A stretch of 57,993 bases of DNA from Saprospiraceae bacterium (GTDB lineage Bacteria > Bacteroidota > Bacteroidia > Chitinophagales > Saprospiraceae). This document shows, piece after piece, positions 42,889-52,496 of this stretch. Within the stretch, counting starts at the first letter, position 1, and each line of letters starts with the position of its first letter. Below the pieces are notes generated by a model. The model saw only the letters and a program-made list of their open reading frames with translations. It made no database searches and was not told the origin of the DNA. The stretch lies in the NCBI GenBank assembly GCA_027008645.1, contig JALVEE010000324.1:1-57993 (forward strand). Reading direction: 5' to 3'. A program made the translations under genes and the position numbers.

Positions 42889-43365
42889 TTAATTATCTTT
42901 TGGAATTACATATCCTTTCATTGTTAAAGTTGTCATATTCGGAAAAGTATTTGCAAATATTTTAACTTTTTTATTTTGACTTAATTTTTTGCCTTTTGAA
43001 TCAAAAACTACTGTTATCTCTCCTGTTGCTCCGGGCCTGAAAGGGTCTTTTGAGAAACTTGGTACAGTACAACCGCAAGTTGTTTTATGATAAAGAAGAA
43101 ATAAATCTTTTGTTCCTGTGTTTTTAAATTTGAATGAATGCTTTACTACATCGCCTTCCTTGATTTTACCAAAATCGTAAGTTGTCTCATCAAAGGTAAT
43201 AATAGCCATTTTTGAGGTATCTACTTCTCCGTCTTTGGTCGGAATTGCCAGTTGTTCGGACATATCTGCAGAAGATTTGGCAAAGCCATCATCTTTTTTC
43301 ATATCAGACTTGCATGAGCTTAACAAAGCAAAACTAACAAGCAAAAAATAAATACTTCTAATCAT
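42889..43365 (-). CDS. DUF1573 lipoprotein
   Basis: This 158-residue protein has lipidated Cys18 (FALLSSCKSD). The mature part is one DUF1573 Ig-like (HYDIN/ASH-type) domain: DETTYDFGKIKEGDVVKHSFKFKNTGTKDL, the characteristic TTCGCTVPSF loop, and GATGEITVVFDSKGKK. The family is very common in Bacteroidota and often sits directly before yajC, as here (22 bases). Function unknown. Probably the first gene of the five-gene operon ending with nadB; a TAnnTTTG box just 8 bases or so from the ATG supports this. Confidence 0.9.
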   Translation of the reverse strand: MIRSIYFLLVSFALLSSCKSDMKKDDGFAKSSADMSEQLAIPTKDGEVDTSKMAIITFDETTYDFGKIKEGDVVKHSFKFKNTGTKDLFLLYHKTTCGCTVPSFSKDPFRPGATGEITVVFDSKGKKLSQNKKVKIFANTFPNMTTLTMKGYVIPKDN

Positions 43366-43379
43366 AATCTAAATTTTTG

Positions 43380-43387
43380 CAAAATTA
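43380..43387 (-). promoter_or_regulatory. TAnnTTTG box of the DUF1573-yajC-nadB operon
   Basis: The minus strand reads TAATTTTG then CAAAAAT, so the leader before the DUF1573 ATG would be only a few bases. Confidence 0.4.
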
Positions 43388-43433
43388 ATAAAAAATGAAT
43401 CTAAAAACAATTATCAAGAACAATCATTTGTTT

Positions 43434-43997
43434 TTAGAAATTATAAACGAAAGCCATCCTGTAATCAAGCGGAAAAAATATTTGGTTGCTATCAGGATTG
43501 ACATTATACAAAAGTGTCAGAATCGTACTCCACTTGGAGGAAGAATAATACCGGTACCCACCACCGATATAAGTCATTAAATATGGATTTTGTGATTTGC
43601 CATTTGTGTCAAAAGTGGTCAAATACATCTTGTCCACCTCCAACTGGGCAAAATATGATTTGTAGATATCAGCATTTATAAGTCCACCAAATCCAAAATC
43701 AAAAACTCTGTAATTTGGAGCACTACCTCTGGTCCAATAGTAAGCATAATTACCGTGTAAAATAAGCCCTGTTCTTATGCTGTTTGTTATTTTGTAACCA
43801 CCCATGAGAGATAGTCCGGTGCTAAATACACCATTTCCAATACTGATATTCCCAATATTGATTCCGTACCACAATTGTTCTTTAAATTCTTTTCTCGGCT
43901 CTTCTTTTTTTGAACTTTGAGCATTGCCGATATTTACGATAATAAGTAATGCGAAAATGAACAATGATTTCAAAGTTATGTTGTAATATTTAGTCAT
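43434..43997 (-). CDS. Outer-membrane barrel-like protein, function unknown
   Basis: The 187-residue protein has a signal peptide (about 26 residues, ending GNAQ), then a short charged stretch (KKEEPRKEFKEQ). The rest alternates amphipathic strands: LWYGINIGNISIGNGVFSTG, LMGGYKITNSIRTGLILHGNYAYY, FAQLEVDKMYL, LMTYIGGGYRYYSSSKWSTILTLLYN, ending YRMAFVYNF with the terminal Phe of outer-membrane barrels. I do not recognise a family. It may be co-transcribed with the DUF1573 gene 68 bases on, but that gene has its own promoter box. Confidence 0.7.
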   Translation of the reverse strand: MTKYYNITLKSLFIFALLIIVNIGNAQSSKKEEPRKEFKEQLWYGINIGNISIGNGVFSTGLSLMGGYKITNSIRTGLILHGNYAYYWTRGSAPNYRVFDFGFGGLINADIYKSYFAQLEVDKMYLTTFDTNGKSQNPYLMTYIGGGYRYYSSSKWSTILTLLYNVNPDSNQIFFPLDYRMAFVYNF

Positions 43998-44088
43998 AGT
44001 ATTATGTTTTATTATTTCTCAACGACATTGTTGTTGATTAAGTATATTTTCATATGCTATGTTTTATTAATTAGCAAATCGTTTATTT

Positions 44089-46632
44089 ATGAAAATATAT
44101 ATTTATACATTATTTCTTTTCTTTATCACCAATAGTAACATCACAGGACAGCAAAGGTTTATATCTTTGTTTGAACCTGTAGATAATTCTTCAATAGCTT
44201 CGAGAAATATTGTCGAAGTAAAGAATGCAGTTGTTGCAAAAATCAATCAAACTTTTCTTGATGAAGTATCCCTTGAAGAAAATTCGATACTGACAACATC
44301 TATTCCTTTGAACAGTTATGGAGACAAAGTTGATTTGGATTTGGTACAATTCGAGCTTTTGTCAGATGATTTTGATGTTTTAGACTCTGATGAGGAGTCA
44401 ATGGAGTATTCTCACGGAAAATACTTTTCAGCTATTTCTCAAGACAAGCAAGCGATGGGAGCATTTAGTTTTTATCGAGATAGGATGATGGGGGTCCTTA
44501 GTTCTGAAAACGGCGTAGTATATAATATTGGTCAGATTTCAGATGAAACTAATAAGTATATTATCTATCGTGATGTGGACTTGAATACAGGTTTTAGTTT
44601 TTATTGTGATTCAGATGATGAATATGAGGAGATGGATGATTTGCACGATATTGAAAAAATAGTAAAAAGGGGAAATAAATGTATCAACCTCTATGCGGAA
44701 GCCGATTATGCATTGTATGTTAAAAATGGAAAAAGTATTAGCAGAACTGTTGATTATGTACTGGGGCTATTTGCAGAAAGCGCCTTGCTTTACAAAAAAG
44801 AGGGCATTAGTATAAAAATTGATAAAATCAAGGTTTGGGATACCAAAGATAATTATAGCACCAAAGCTTCTCATGATGCATTGGATCAATTTGTCCGAAA
44901 AAATAAAAACAAAGACATGGATTTGGGGCTGTTATTGGCTCTTGGAGCAGAGGGCCTTGGTGGGGTAGCATACATCAATGGGCTTTGCACTCAGAGAAGA
45001 CATTTTGCATACGCCAATATTAAATATTCCTATAAAAATGTGCCTACATACTCGTGGTCGGCTATGGTAATTACTCATGAATTGGGTCATAATTTGGGTT
45101 CAAGACATACCCATTCTTGTTCATGGAATGGAGATTATTCACAGATTGATGATTGTGGAAATTTATATTATTACAAAAATGGAGAAACCCCTGAGGGGAA
45201 GTCTTGTTTTGACAAAGACAATCCTATTATACCGGCTGACGGCGGTACGATTATGAGTTATTGTCATCTTATTGGATCTGCAGGAATTAATCTATCCAAG
45301 GGATTTGGTAATCAGCCAAATAAAGTTATAAACAGGGTGGTCAATAATGCGGATTGTCTGGATTCGTGCATAGGCTATGGTGAAGAAAGTCCGGTTGCAA
45401 AGTTTGATGCGATAAGGGATTTTACTTGTGTAGGTGGGGAGTTAAAGTTTTACGATAAGTCTGCCAATCATCCGGATGAATGGATTTGGTTTTTTGAAAA
45501 CGAAAGTGGAATTGATACCGCCTATCACAAATATCCTAAGATGAGATATAATAGGCTCGGCACATATGATGTGGGGCTGATAGCTATCAATGCTGTAGGG
45601 AAAGATACCCTTTTTAAAAAAGATTATATAAAAGTAATAGAAGGACCAACGGCAGATTTTGATTATGAGTTTATCGAAAAAAACAGAGTCAAATTTACAA
45701 ATAAGTCAAAACTGTCTAATTCTTATTTTTGGAGATTTGGAGATGGTCGCATTAGTTTAGGAAGTAATCCCAAACACAAATATAGAGAAGGAGGGAAGTA
45801 TCTGGTTGAGCTATGGGCAAATCGAGACACTTGTAGTACAAAAGCCTATTACTCTGATACTGTTGAGGTGAATATCCCTTACGAGGCAAGGTTTTCTTCA
45901 TCTATCCGGGATATTTGCATAGGCGATACCGTGATTTTCAAACCCTTAAATGAAAACTATGATTCAGTAGAATGGAGTTTTAAAAATGGTGTTATCATCG
46001 ATGATATCGATGGTGAAGTGAGTGTATTGTATCAGGAATCCGGAAACTTTAGCGTGAAGATGATCGCTTTTTCACAGTATGGAAATGATACCTTATACAA
46101 AGGAGGATATATACATGTTCTCGCAAGCCCTGAGCCGGATTTTGAATATACTATCAATAACGATACTATTACATTTGTCAATAAAAGTCAAAACAGTACA
46201 GGATATATTTGGTATTTGGATGGGACGAAATTTAGTCTTGGAGCAAATCCAATATATAAGTTTGACCAAAAGTCTGAAATTACAGTAAAGCTAATCGCAA
46301 TAAATAAATGTGATAGCAGCGTTTTAGTGAAAGATATCATCACTAATGCTATTGGAGAATATGATGGTTTGAAAAATATTCATATTTATCCAAACCCTAA
46401 TTCAGGAGAATTTAGATTTATTGCTGATAAAATATATCGAGATATAGATGTTTTACGGATATACAATGTTTTTGGTGATCTGGTATATAAAAAGACATTT
46501 TTGGAATTAAAAAAGCTTAATGGTGAATATACTGTTGATATTAAAGGGATAAAACCGGGATTATATTATATGAGTATTGTAAGTGATAAAAATATAATTT
46601 GTAAAAAAGTATTTTCGTTGATAAAAAAGTGA
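44089..46632 (+). CDS. Secreted zinc metalloprotease (M12-type) with four PKD domains and T9SS sorting domain
   Basis: The 847-residue protein has a signal peptide ending about residue 20. An N-terminal pro-region of about 190 residues precedes a metzincin-type catalytic domain with the zinc motif HELGHNLGSRH (His330, Glu331, His334, His340) and a Met-turn TIMSYCHL. Four PKD domains follow in two pairs; the first kind has a WxFxN/E-type strand with long loops, the second the WRFGDG type. The last 85 residues are a T9SS type A sorting domain (IHIYPNPNSGEFRF, LRIYNVFGDLVY, GLYYMSIVSDK). It would be secreted through T9SS and digest proteins outside the cell. The next gene is a paralogue with more PKD domains. 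Confidence 0.93.
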   Translation: MKIYIYTLFLFFITNSNITGQQRFISLFEPVDNSSIASRNIVEVKNAVVAKINQTFLDEVSLEENSILTTSIPLNSYGDKVDLDLVQFELLSDDFDVLDSDEESMEYSHGKYFSAISQDKQAMGAFSFYRDRMMGVLSSENGVVYNIGQISDETNKYIIYRDVDLNTGFSFYCDSDDEYEEMDDLHDIEKIVKRGNKCINLYAEADYALYVKNGKSISRTVDYVLGLFAESALLYKKEGISIKIDKIKVWDTKDNYSTKASHDALDQFVRKNKNKDMDLGLLLALGAEGLGGVAYINGLCTQRRHFAYANIKYSYKNVPTYSWSAMVITHELGHNLGSRHTHSCSWNGDYSQIDDCGNLYYYKNGETPEGKSCFDKDNPIIPADGGTIMSYCHLIGSAGINLSKGFGNQPNKVINRVVNNADCLDSCIGYGEESPVAKFDAIRDFTCVGGELKFYDKSANHPDEWIWFFENESGIDTAYHKYPKMRYNRLGTYDVGLIAINAVGKDTLFKKDYIKVIEGPTADFDYEFIEKNRVKFTNKSKLSNSYFWRFGDGRISLGSNPKHKYREGGKYLVELWANRDTCSTKAYYSDTVEVNIPYEARFSSSIRDICIGDTVIFKPLNENYDSVEWSFKNGVIIDDIDGEVSVLYQESGNFSVKMIAFSQYGNDTLYKGGYIHVLASPEPDFEYTINNDTITFVNKSQNSTGYIWYLDGTKFSLGANPIYKFDQKSEITVKLIAINKCDSSVLVKDIITNAIGEYDGLKNIHIYPNPNSGEFRFIADKIYRDIDVLRIYNVFGDLVYKKTFLELKKLNGEYTVDIKGIKPGLYYMSIVSDKNIICKKVFSLIKK

Positions 46633-46794
46633 TTTTTATTTTGATTTTTGTGAAAATAAATATTATTTATATTACTTTAGCGTAGTTTTTTTATGAATTT
46701 GGATATGACCATTGTATTTAATTTAAAATATAGTTTGGTGTATCAGGTGTATTAAGTTAAAAACGAATTAATTATTTCAAATAAAAAATCAAGT

Positions 46795-49700
46795 ATGAAT
46801 TTTAAGATTTTTGTGCTTTTCTTTGTCTTATTGACGATTAATAACACAATGTTTTCTCAAAAGCAAGAGGATATTTCAAGATTGTTTACCAAATCTGAAT
46901 CAATTTCCCCAAGAGCTATCGGACTTGCAGACGATATGGTTGCACTAAAAATAGATAAGTCTTTTTTAAGTGAAATGTACAGGAAAAAGGATTATGATAT
47001 TTCTTTGACTCTTCCTATCTCGGCTGATGAGACAATTACCATGGAAATGTCAAGGTATTCGGTTTTGAATGAGGGGTTTATTCTTCGAACTTCAAAAGGT
47101 GATACTATTACAGATTATGAGCCGGGGCTTTTTTACAAGGGTAAAATTACAGGTAGGGAAGGCTATGCTACTTTGAATGTGTTTAAGGATCAGGTAATGG
47201 GAATTATTGCCATTAAAGGGATTGGGAATATTGATTTGGTAAAGATGAATGGAAGTGATATTGATTATGTGGTTTACCAAGATAGAAAAGTCAAGATTGA
47301 AAAAAATAGTAAGTGTGATACTCCTGATTATCCTGTTGATCACAATGATAGTGATGAACGCATTACTAAAATTACTAAAAGGTCTGATTTCGGAATGTGC
47401 TTTTATATAGAGGGAGATTATGCTTTATATCTAGATAAAGGAAGTGTCCAAGCTGCCACAGATTATATTACTGCGCTTTTTGCCGAGGTGGAAGTATTGT
47501 ACAATGAAATTGATGTTAGTTTAGGTATAAATGAGATTATGATTTGGGAAGAGCCTGATGGATATGATCAAAATAGTTCTGAGGTAGCTTTGGAACAATT
47601 TAAAGCTAATAATCCTAATCCAAATGGCGGATTGGCCAGCCTTTATGCTCTTGGTGGTAACGGTACAGGAGGATTGGCTTGGTTGGATGTGCTTTGTCAA
47701 CCGGATTGGAATTACGCTTATATGAATATAAATTCAGGTTTTAATTCAGTGCCGACTTATTCATGGTCTGTTGAGGTCGTTGCCCATGAGGTTGGTCACA
47801 ATTTTGGGTCACGTCATACACATGCATGTGTATGGAATGGTAATAATACACAAATTGATGATTGCGGTCCTGAAGCCGGATATAATGAAGGTGATTGTTA
47901 CGATCCTAATAATCCAATATTACCTGATGCAGGAACCATCATGAGCTATTGTCATCTTGTAGCTGGAATTGGAATTGACTTTAATTTAGGGTTTGGAAAT
48001 CAACCGGGGACTTTGATAACAAATCATTATAATGCTGCTCCTTGTGTAGGTGATTGTACCTTGGGGCAAGAGGCTCCTGTGGCAGACTTTGAGGCTGACC
48101 CGGAGGTGGTATGTGAGGGAGATATCGTTTATTTCACTGATTTGTCCACAAATGAACCCACTACTTGGACATGGACTTTTGATGGAGGAGATCCTGATGT
48201 ATCAGATGAACAAAATCCTGAAGTGACTTATTATGATGCAGGTACTTATGATGTGACACTTGTTGTTTCAAATAGTGGTGGAGAGGATGACATGGTTAAA
48301 GAAGATTTTATTACAGTAAATCCTGTTGCTATTCCGGAGTTCTCATATGAAATATTTAATGATAATGAGGTTCATTTTACCAATTTATCTGAATTGGCAA
48401 CTACATATTATTGGGATTTTGATGATGGAGAAGATAGTAATGAGGAAAATCCTATACATACATATACATCGGATGGAACATATCAAGTCACATTGTATGC
48501 ATCAAATGATGAATGTTCAGAGCCGCAAGAATATACATTATACATAGATATTGTTACACATCCTACAGCTGGCTTCACTATGGATCATCACGAAGGTTGT
48601 AAACCGGATACAATACACTTTTTTGATAGCTCCAGCGATAATGTTGATACAAGGTATTGGCTTTTTGAAGCCGGTATTCCGGCAAGTTCTACCTTGAAGA
48701 ATCCTATTGTAAGATATGATACAGCAGGTAAATTCAATGTCCAATTGATTGTCTATAATGCCTTGTATTCAGATACCGTTAAGTATGTTGATACAATCTA
48801 TATTCACGATAAACCCAAAGCTGATTTCATATACACCATTAATGGTAATGTAGTGACGTTTACTAATAAAACATTTGATGGAAATACATTTAATTGGAAT
48901 TATGGAGATGGAACAACATCAACGGATACAAATACGGTTCACACTTATTCAAATGGTGGAGATTATAATGTAAGACTTATTGCCACCAACGGCTGTGGTA
49001 AAGATACTATTACAAAACAAATACATTTGACTTTGGAAGCACATGCAGATTTTACTGTTGATACTACCAAGGGGTGTGTTGTTTTTGATGCTGGTTTTCA
49101 CAGTTTAGCCAATACCGATAATATTAGTTGGATATTTGAAGGTGGTATTCCCAATACATCAAATCAGCTGCATCCTGTTATTCAGTACAATAATCCGGGT
49201 ACTTTTGATGTAACAATGTATGCAACGAATAATCTTGGGAAAGATACATTAATTAGAAATGATTATATTGAGGTAATCCCTCCACCAACGGGTGATTTTA
49301 CTTCTGTAGTTTCAGGAAATGTTGCTGATTTTACTCAGACTACTACCAATATAGATGGTTTTGTTTGGGATTTTGGAGATGGAGCTACTTCAACGGAAAT
49401 AAATCCTAGTCATACTTATGCAAATGATGGTACTTATGTTGTGAAATTCAAGTATTATAGTGTTTGTGATACTATAACAAAAACTAAGAATGTGGTTGTG
49501 GCAAATCCTCCTCTTGCAGGCTTTTCATATGATGTGTCCAGTGGTTGTGGACCTTTGACAGTACATTTTACCAATACATCATCTGCAAATAGTGATTCGT
49601 TTAATTGGACTTTTGAAGGAGGTACTCCGGCAAGTTCTACAGAGGAAAATCCTACTGTTGTATTTAATGATAAAGGAAAATACGATGTGTCATTGGAGGT

Positions 49701-50736
49701 GGTGAATTCCGTTAGTTCCAATACTAAAACGGAAGTGGATTTAGTAGAAGTTCTTGGAGTTCCCTCACCTGATTTTACGACAGCTTCAAATGAATTGGAT
49801 GTGACATTTACATATAGTGGAGAGACAGCATCTAATATTAATTGGGATTTTGGAGATGGAACAACTGGTACCGGTAGTATAGTAACTCATACTTATGCTT
49901 CACAAGGTGATTATATGATAAATGTTACCGCCACTAACGCATGTGGTACTGGCGATATGAGTAGGGAAATATCTGTTGCGTCATTACCTACTGCAATGTT
50001 CAACAGCTATCCAAGTTCCGGGTGTGCTCCTCTTGAGGTAACATTTACAAATCTTTCTACATCTGCAAATTCGATTTTGTGGAAATTTGATAGTGGAGAC
50101 CCTGAAATAGCAGCCAATGATAATGCACCTACTGTGAGATATTCGTTGGGAGGTGAATTTGATGTGACTCTGATTGCTTTTGGGAATAATGGTAATGATA
50201 CGATGACTACTGAAGGAGCAGTAATTGTTGATGCCGGGCCGGATGTCGATTTTTCTTATACAAAAAACAGTGGAGAAGTGGCTTTTACAGCTGAATGTTC
50301 AAGCGACGCAAATAGATTTGCATGGGATTTTGGTGATGGTAATTTGAGCTTAGAAAAGAATCCTATTCATCAATATACTTCTACCGGTACTTATACCGTT
50401 AAGCTTTTTGCCAATAATGACTGTGGACAACAAGTAAAATCTCAAGAGTTAAGTGTACAAGTAACTGGAACTAAAGAAATATTTTTCAATGAACTCAAAT
50501 TGTACCCCAATCCTAATGAAGGAGAGTTTTATTTGAGTATTGATGTAAAAGAGGAAGGCGAATATACTATTAAAATATATGATTTGAGAGGTAAATTGGT
50601 TAAGCAAAAACCTGTAATACTCAATTCAGGTAAGAATACTGAGAAGTTTACCGGTACTGAATTTGGTTCAGGTAATTATATTATGAGGGTTGAGAAAGGG
50701 AGCAAAAAATACGATTTACTTTTTAATGTAAGATAA
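46795..50736 (+). CDS. Secreted zinc metalloprotease (M12-type) with ten PKD domains and T9SS sorting domain
   Basis: The 1313-residue protein has a signal peptide ending about residue 22 (NTMFSQ), a pro-region, and a metzincin domain with zinc motif HEVGHNFGSRH (His331, Glu332, His335, His341) and Met-turn TIMSYCHL. From residue about 428 to 1235 ten PKD domains can be counted. They alternate strictly between type A (conserved Cys, WxFxGGxP-like core, for example WIFEGGIPN and WTFEGGTPA) and type B (WDFGDG or WNYGDG core), so the unit is an A-B pair repeated five times. A T9SS type A sorting domain ends the protein (LYPNPNEGEFYL, KIYDLRGKLVK, GNYIMRVEKG). Same layout as the upstream gene, which has two pairs. 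Ended by a strong terminator. Confidence 0.94.
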   Translation: MNFKIFVLFFVLLTINNTMFSQKQEDISRLFTKSESISPRAIGLADDMVALKIDKSFLSEMYRKKDYDISLTLPISADETITMEMSRYSVLNEGFILRTSKGDTITDYEPGLFYKGKITGREGYATLNVFKDQVMGIIAIKGIGNIDLVKMNGSDIDYVVYQDRKVKIEKNSKCDTPDYPVDHNDSDERITKITKRSDFGMCFYIEGDYALYLDKGSVQAATDYITALFAEVEVLYNEIDVSLGINEIMIWEEPDGYDQNSSEVALEQFKANNPNPNGGLASLYALGGNGTGGLAWLDVLCQPDWNYAYMNINSGFNSVPTYSWSVEVVAHEVGHNFGSRHTHACVWNGNNTQIDDCGPEAGYNEGDCYDPNNPILPDAGTIMSYCHLVAGIGIDFNLGFGNQPGTLITNHYNAAPCVGDCTLGQEAPVADFEADPEVVCEGDIVYFTDLSTNEPTTWTWTFDGGDPDVSDEQNPEVTYYDAGTYDVTLVVSNSGGEDDMVKEDFITVNPVAIPEFSYEIFNDNEVHFTNLSELATTYYWDFDDGEDSNEENPIHTYTSDGTYQVTLYASNDECSEPQEYTLYIDIVTHPTAGFTMDHHEGCKPDTIHFFDSSSDNVDTRYWLFEAGIPASSTLKNPIVRYDTAGKFNVQLIVYNALYSDTVKYVDTIYIHDKPKADFIYTINGNVVTFTNKTFDGNTFNWNYGDGTTSTDTNTVHTYSNGGDYNVRLIATNGCGKDTITKQIHLTLEAHADFTVDTTKGCVVFDAGFHSLANTDNISWIFEGGIPNTSNQLHPVIQYNNPGTFDVTMYATNNLGKDTLIRNDYIEVIPPPTGDFTSVVSGNVADFTQTTTNIDGFVWDFGDGATSTEINPSHTYANDGTYVVKFKYYSVCDTITKTKNVVVANPPLAGFSYDVSSGCGPLTVHFTNTSSANSDSFNWTFEGGTPASSTEENPTVVFNDKGKYDVSLEVVNSVSSNTKTEVDLVEVLGVPSPDFTTASNELDVTFTYSGETASNINWDFGDGTTGTGSIVTHTYASQGDYMINVTATNACGTGDMSREISVASLPTAMFNSYPSSGCAPLEVTFTNLSTSANSILWKFDSGDPEIAANDNAPTVRYSLGGEFDVTLIAFGNNGNDTMTTEGAVIVDAGPDVDFSYTKNSGEVAFTAECSSDANRFAWDFGDGNLSLEKNPIHQYTSTGTYTVKLFANNDCGQQVKSQELSVQVTGTKEIFFNELKLYPNPNEGEFYLSIDVKEEGEYTIKIYDLRGKLVKQKPVILNSGKNTEKFTGTEFGSGNYIMRVEKGSKKYDLLFNVR

Positions 50737-50750
50737 TATATTTTAAAATA

Positions 50751-50788
50751 AAAACAGGCTGCCTGAAGTTTAGGCAGCCTGTTTTTTT
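50751..50788 (+). terminator. Strong terminator after the PKD protease
   Basis: A perfect 14-base-pair stem (AAAACAGGCTGCCT, 50751-50764, with AGGCAGCCTGTTTT, 50772-50785) and 7-base loop, then T residues. Confidence 0.92.
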
Positions 50789-50880
50789 ATATTAACCTGT
50801 ATTTCGAGACTTTGTTAGAGTAAAACCAAATGTCTAACTTTGAATTGTAGAAGCAAAAGCTTGAGAAAATACTGTAGATT

Positions 50881-50935
50881 AAGAACCGTCACAACTCCCT
50901 TCCCTTGCTAAGGAAAGGGGCGGGGATGGGTTCTT
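50881..50935. repeat. GC-rich nested palindrome
   Basis: AAGAACC at 50881-50887 pairs with GGTTCTT near 50929-50935, and inside it CCCTTCC with GGAAAGGG. The element is much richer in G and C than its surroundings. It resembles the CCCTT/AAGGGG type small repeats found between genes in many Bacteroidota genomes (recalled, not searched). Confidence 0.5.
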
Positions 50936-50982
50936 ACATTTTGAATTATCAACAACTTTGTGGTTAAGTTAGATGGAACAAA

Positions 50983-51840
50983 TCATTTGGTTAGCTTGAA
51001 AATGATAGGCAGGGTAAACCAGACATTAACGGCTCTTCCCGCTTGCTTGCCGGGAGTCCATTTTTCTTTCATCTGTTTCATACCCAAAATTGTTTTTAAA
51101 GCTGCATTGCCACATCCTCCTCCAATATCTCTAAGTATTTTTACCTTGGACACATTACCCTTTTTATCTACTATAAATTTTAATGTAACCTTTCCTTCAA
51201 TTCCCGTTTCTTGTGCGACTTTAGGATACTTCAAATTGCTGTATATGTATTCATAGAGTTTTTTTGTAGCACATGATCTCCTTTCGTTTTTATCGCTCAA
51301 ATCATTGCATCCGGGGAAAAGAGGCATTTCCTCTGCAAAAGTGACTATTTCAGGAATCTCCTCCTTTGGTTCAGGTTTGGGCATTGCCTGAGGTATGTCA
51401 TTTGTTATGGACTCTTCGGGTGCTTCCACTACATCATCTATCATGATATCTGAGGGGATAAATTCAGGTTGATCATCATCGATTATTTGTTCCTCAGGTA
51501 TTAATTCCAAGACAGGTGGTGGTGGGATCTTCTTCGGTTCTTCCCAGGTAATAGGTATTTCTATCTCTATTTCATCTATAGATGGAAATTCACAATAAGT
51601 TGTCATCATCGCATAGGATTTTGTAGTCCAATTGAATATTATCAAAACGGTTAGTATTGAAATTGCGTAGCTGAATAATAGTATAGATTTTCTGAATGTA
51701 AAAATATTTTTTTTGATATCTGTGTTGATATTATATTTAGGTAATAACAAATTCTTGAAAAATATTATTAGAAGAGCTAAAGCAGATGCCAATAGACCTA
51801 AGAAATATATAATCTGAATACCGGAAATATTATAATTCAT
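50983..51840 (-). CDS. TonB-family energy transducer
   Basis: The ATG at 51840 is preferred (285 residues); the frame is open 165 bases further to 52005, but that part is a hydrophobic, low-complexity stretch not expected in TonB. Two membrane spans (residues about 8-26 and 50-66) precede a periplasmic Pro/Glu-rich linker (KKIPPPPVLELIPEEQ, MPKPEPKEEIPE) and a C-terminal TonB domain: FPGCNDLSDKNERRSCATKKLYEYIYSNLKYPKVA, GIEGKVTLKFIVDKKGNVSKVKILRDIGGGC, KEKWTPGKQAGRAVNVWFTLPI. The role is to pass proton-motive force to outer-membrane receptors. ExbB/ExbD are not adjacent, which suggests a secondary TonB. Confidence 0.88.
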   Translation of the reverse strand: MNYNISGIQIIYFLGLLASALALLIIFFKNLLLPKYNINTDIKKNIFTFRKSILLFSYAISILTVLIIFNWTTKSYAMMTTYCEFPSIDEIEIEIPITWEEPKKIPPPPVLELIPEEQIIDDDQPEFIPSDIMIDDVVEAPEESITNDIPQAMPKPEPKEEIPEIVTFAEEMPLFPGCNDLSDKNERRSCATKKLYEYIYSNLKYPKVAQETGIEGKVTLKFIVDKKGNVSKVKILRDIGGGCGNAALKTILGMKQMKEKWTPGKQAGRAVNVWFTLPIIFKLTK

Positions 51841-52208
51841 AATGGTGATTTTAAAGATTAAAAAATAAGATTTAATTGTTTTAAATAAATCAATCTTAAA
51901 GAATGTCAAAAAACACTTCAATAAATTCCAATTCCAAATCGGAAACTGCGATTGATTAATATACCGGTATGTTATAATTGCAATTATCAAGAAATAAAAT
52001 ATCAATGTATTTTTTCTTATTTATTCCTTGATACACTTATTAGATGTTTATATGGGGCGATTGGTTGTGTGAGACACGATCTGAAAAGACAATTTGGCTA
52101 AAAAATAAAATACGCCCAATACAATAGGCTAAAAAAAAGAGCCTATTTAAAACTTACTTCTAAAAGTGAATTTTAAATAAACTCTTGGCGTGATGAACAA
52201 ATAAATGA
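51841..52208. other. 368-base region upstream of TonB
   Basis: Includes the open but unlikely N-terminal extension of TonB (to 52005), and a hairpin at 52123-52147. Apart from this, no coding or promoter signal is seen that I would support. Confidence 0.45.
52123..52147 (-). terminator. Hairpin after the glycine-rich gene, possible terminator
   Basis: AATAGGCT pairs with AGCCTATT around a 9-base loop; on the minus strand the loop is T-rich, but no T run follows the stem, so the role is uncertain. Confidence 0.4.
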
Positions 52209-52496
52209 TTATTTGTTCAAAGCTTTTCTTATAAGACCAATAATCGCCATCACTATTCCTCCTCCTACACCTCCACCGGCAACACTGCCTAAAATACTGG
52301 ATAAATCCATGCTTCCGCTTGATGCAGCGGCTCCCAATGCAGGAGATAACATCCCCAATACTTGTCCACCAAGACCACCTCCCAAAATTCCTGCAACAGA
52401 GTTCCACAATGTGCCAAGTGAAATATTCTTAAATAAGGAACCCGCGACATTTCCACCCAAAGCTCCGCTTAATAATTGTATGATTAATGCTAACAT
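52209..52496 (-). CDS. Glycine-rich small membrane protein
   Basis: I do not recognise this 95-residue protein. It is very hydrophobic with glycine-zipper-like runs: LLSGALGGNVAGSLF, ILGGGLGGQVLGML and SVAGGGVGGGIVMAIIGLI, ending in a basic tail (RKALNK). Small amphiphilic proteins of this kind can pack tightly in membranes; some are annotated as hypothetical proteins in Bacteroidota. No signal-peptide cleavage site is evident, so it is probably an inner-membrane protein. The gene stands alone on the minus strand between tonB and the SLC13 transporter. Confidence 0.65.
   Translation of the reverse strand: MLALIIQLLSGALGGNVAGSLFKNISLGTLWNSVAGILGGGLGGQVLGMLSPALGAAASSGSMDLSSILGSVAGGGVGGGIVMAIIGLIRKALNK

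Noticed and set aside
51841-52005. N-terminal extension of the TonB gene
   Set aside because: Hydrophobic, low-complexity sequence unlike TonB; the internal ATG at 51840 gives a normal layout.
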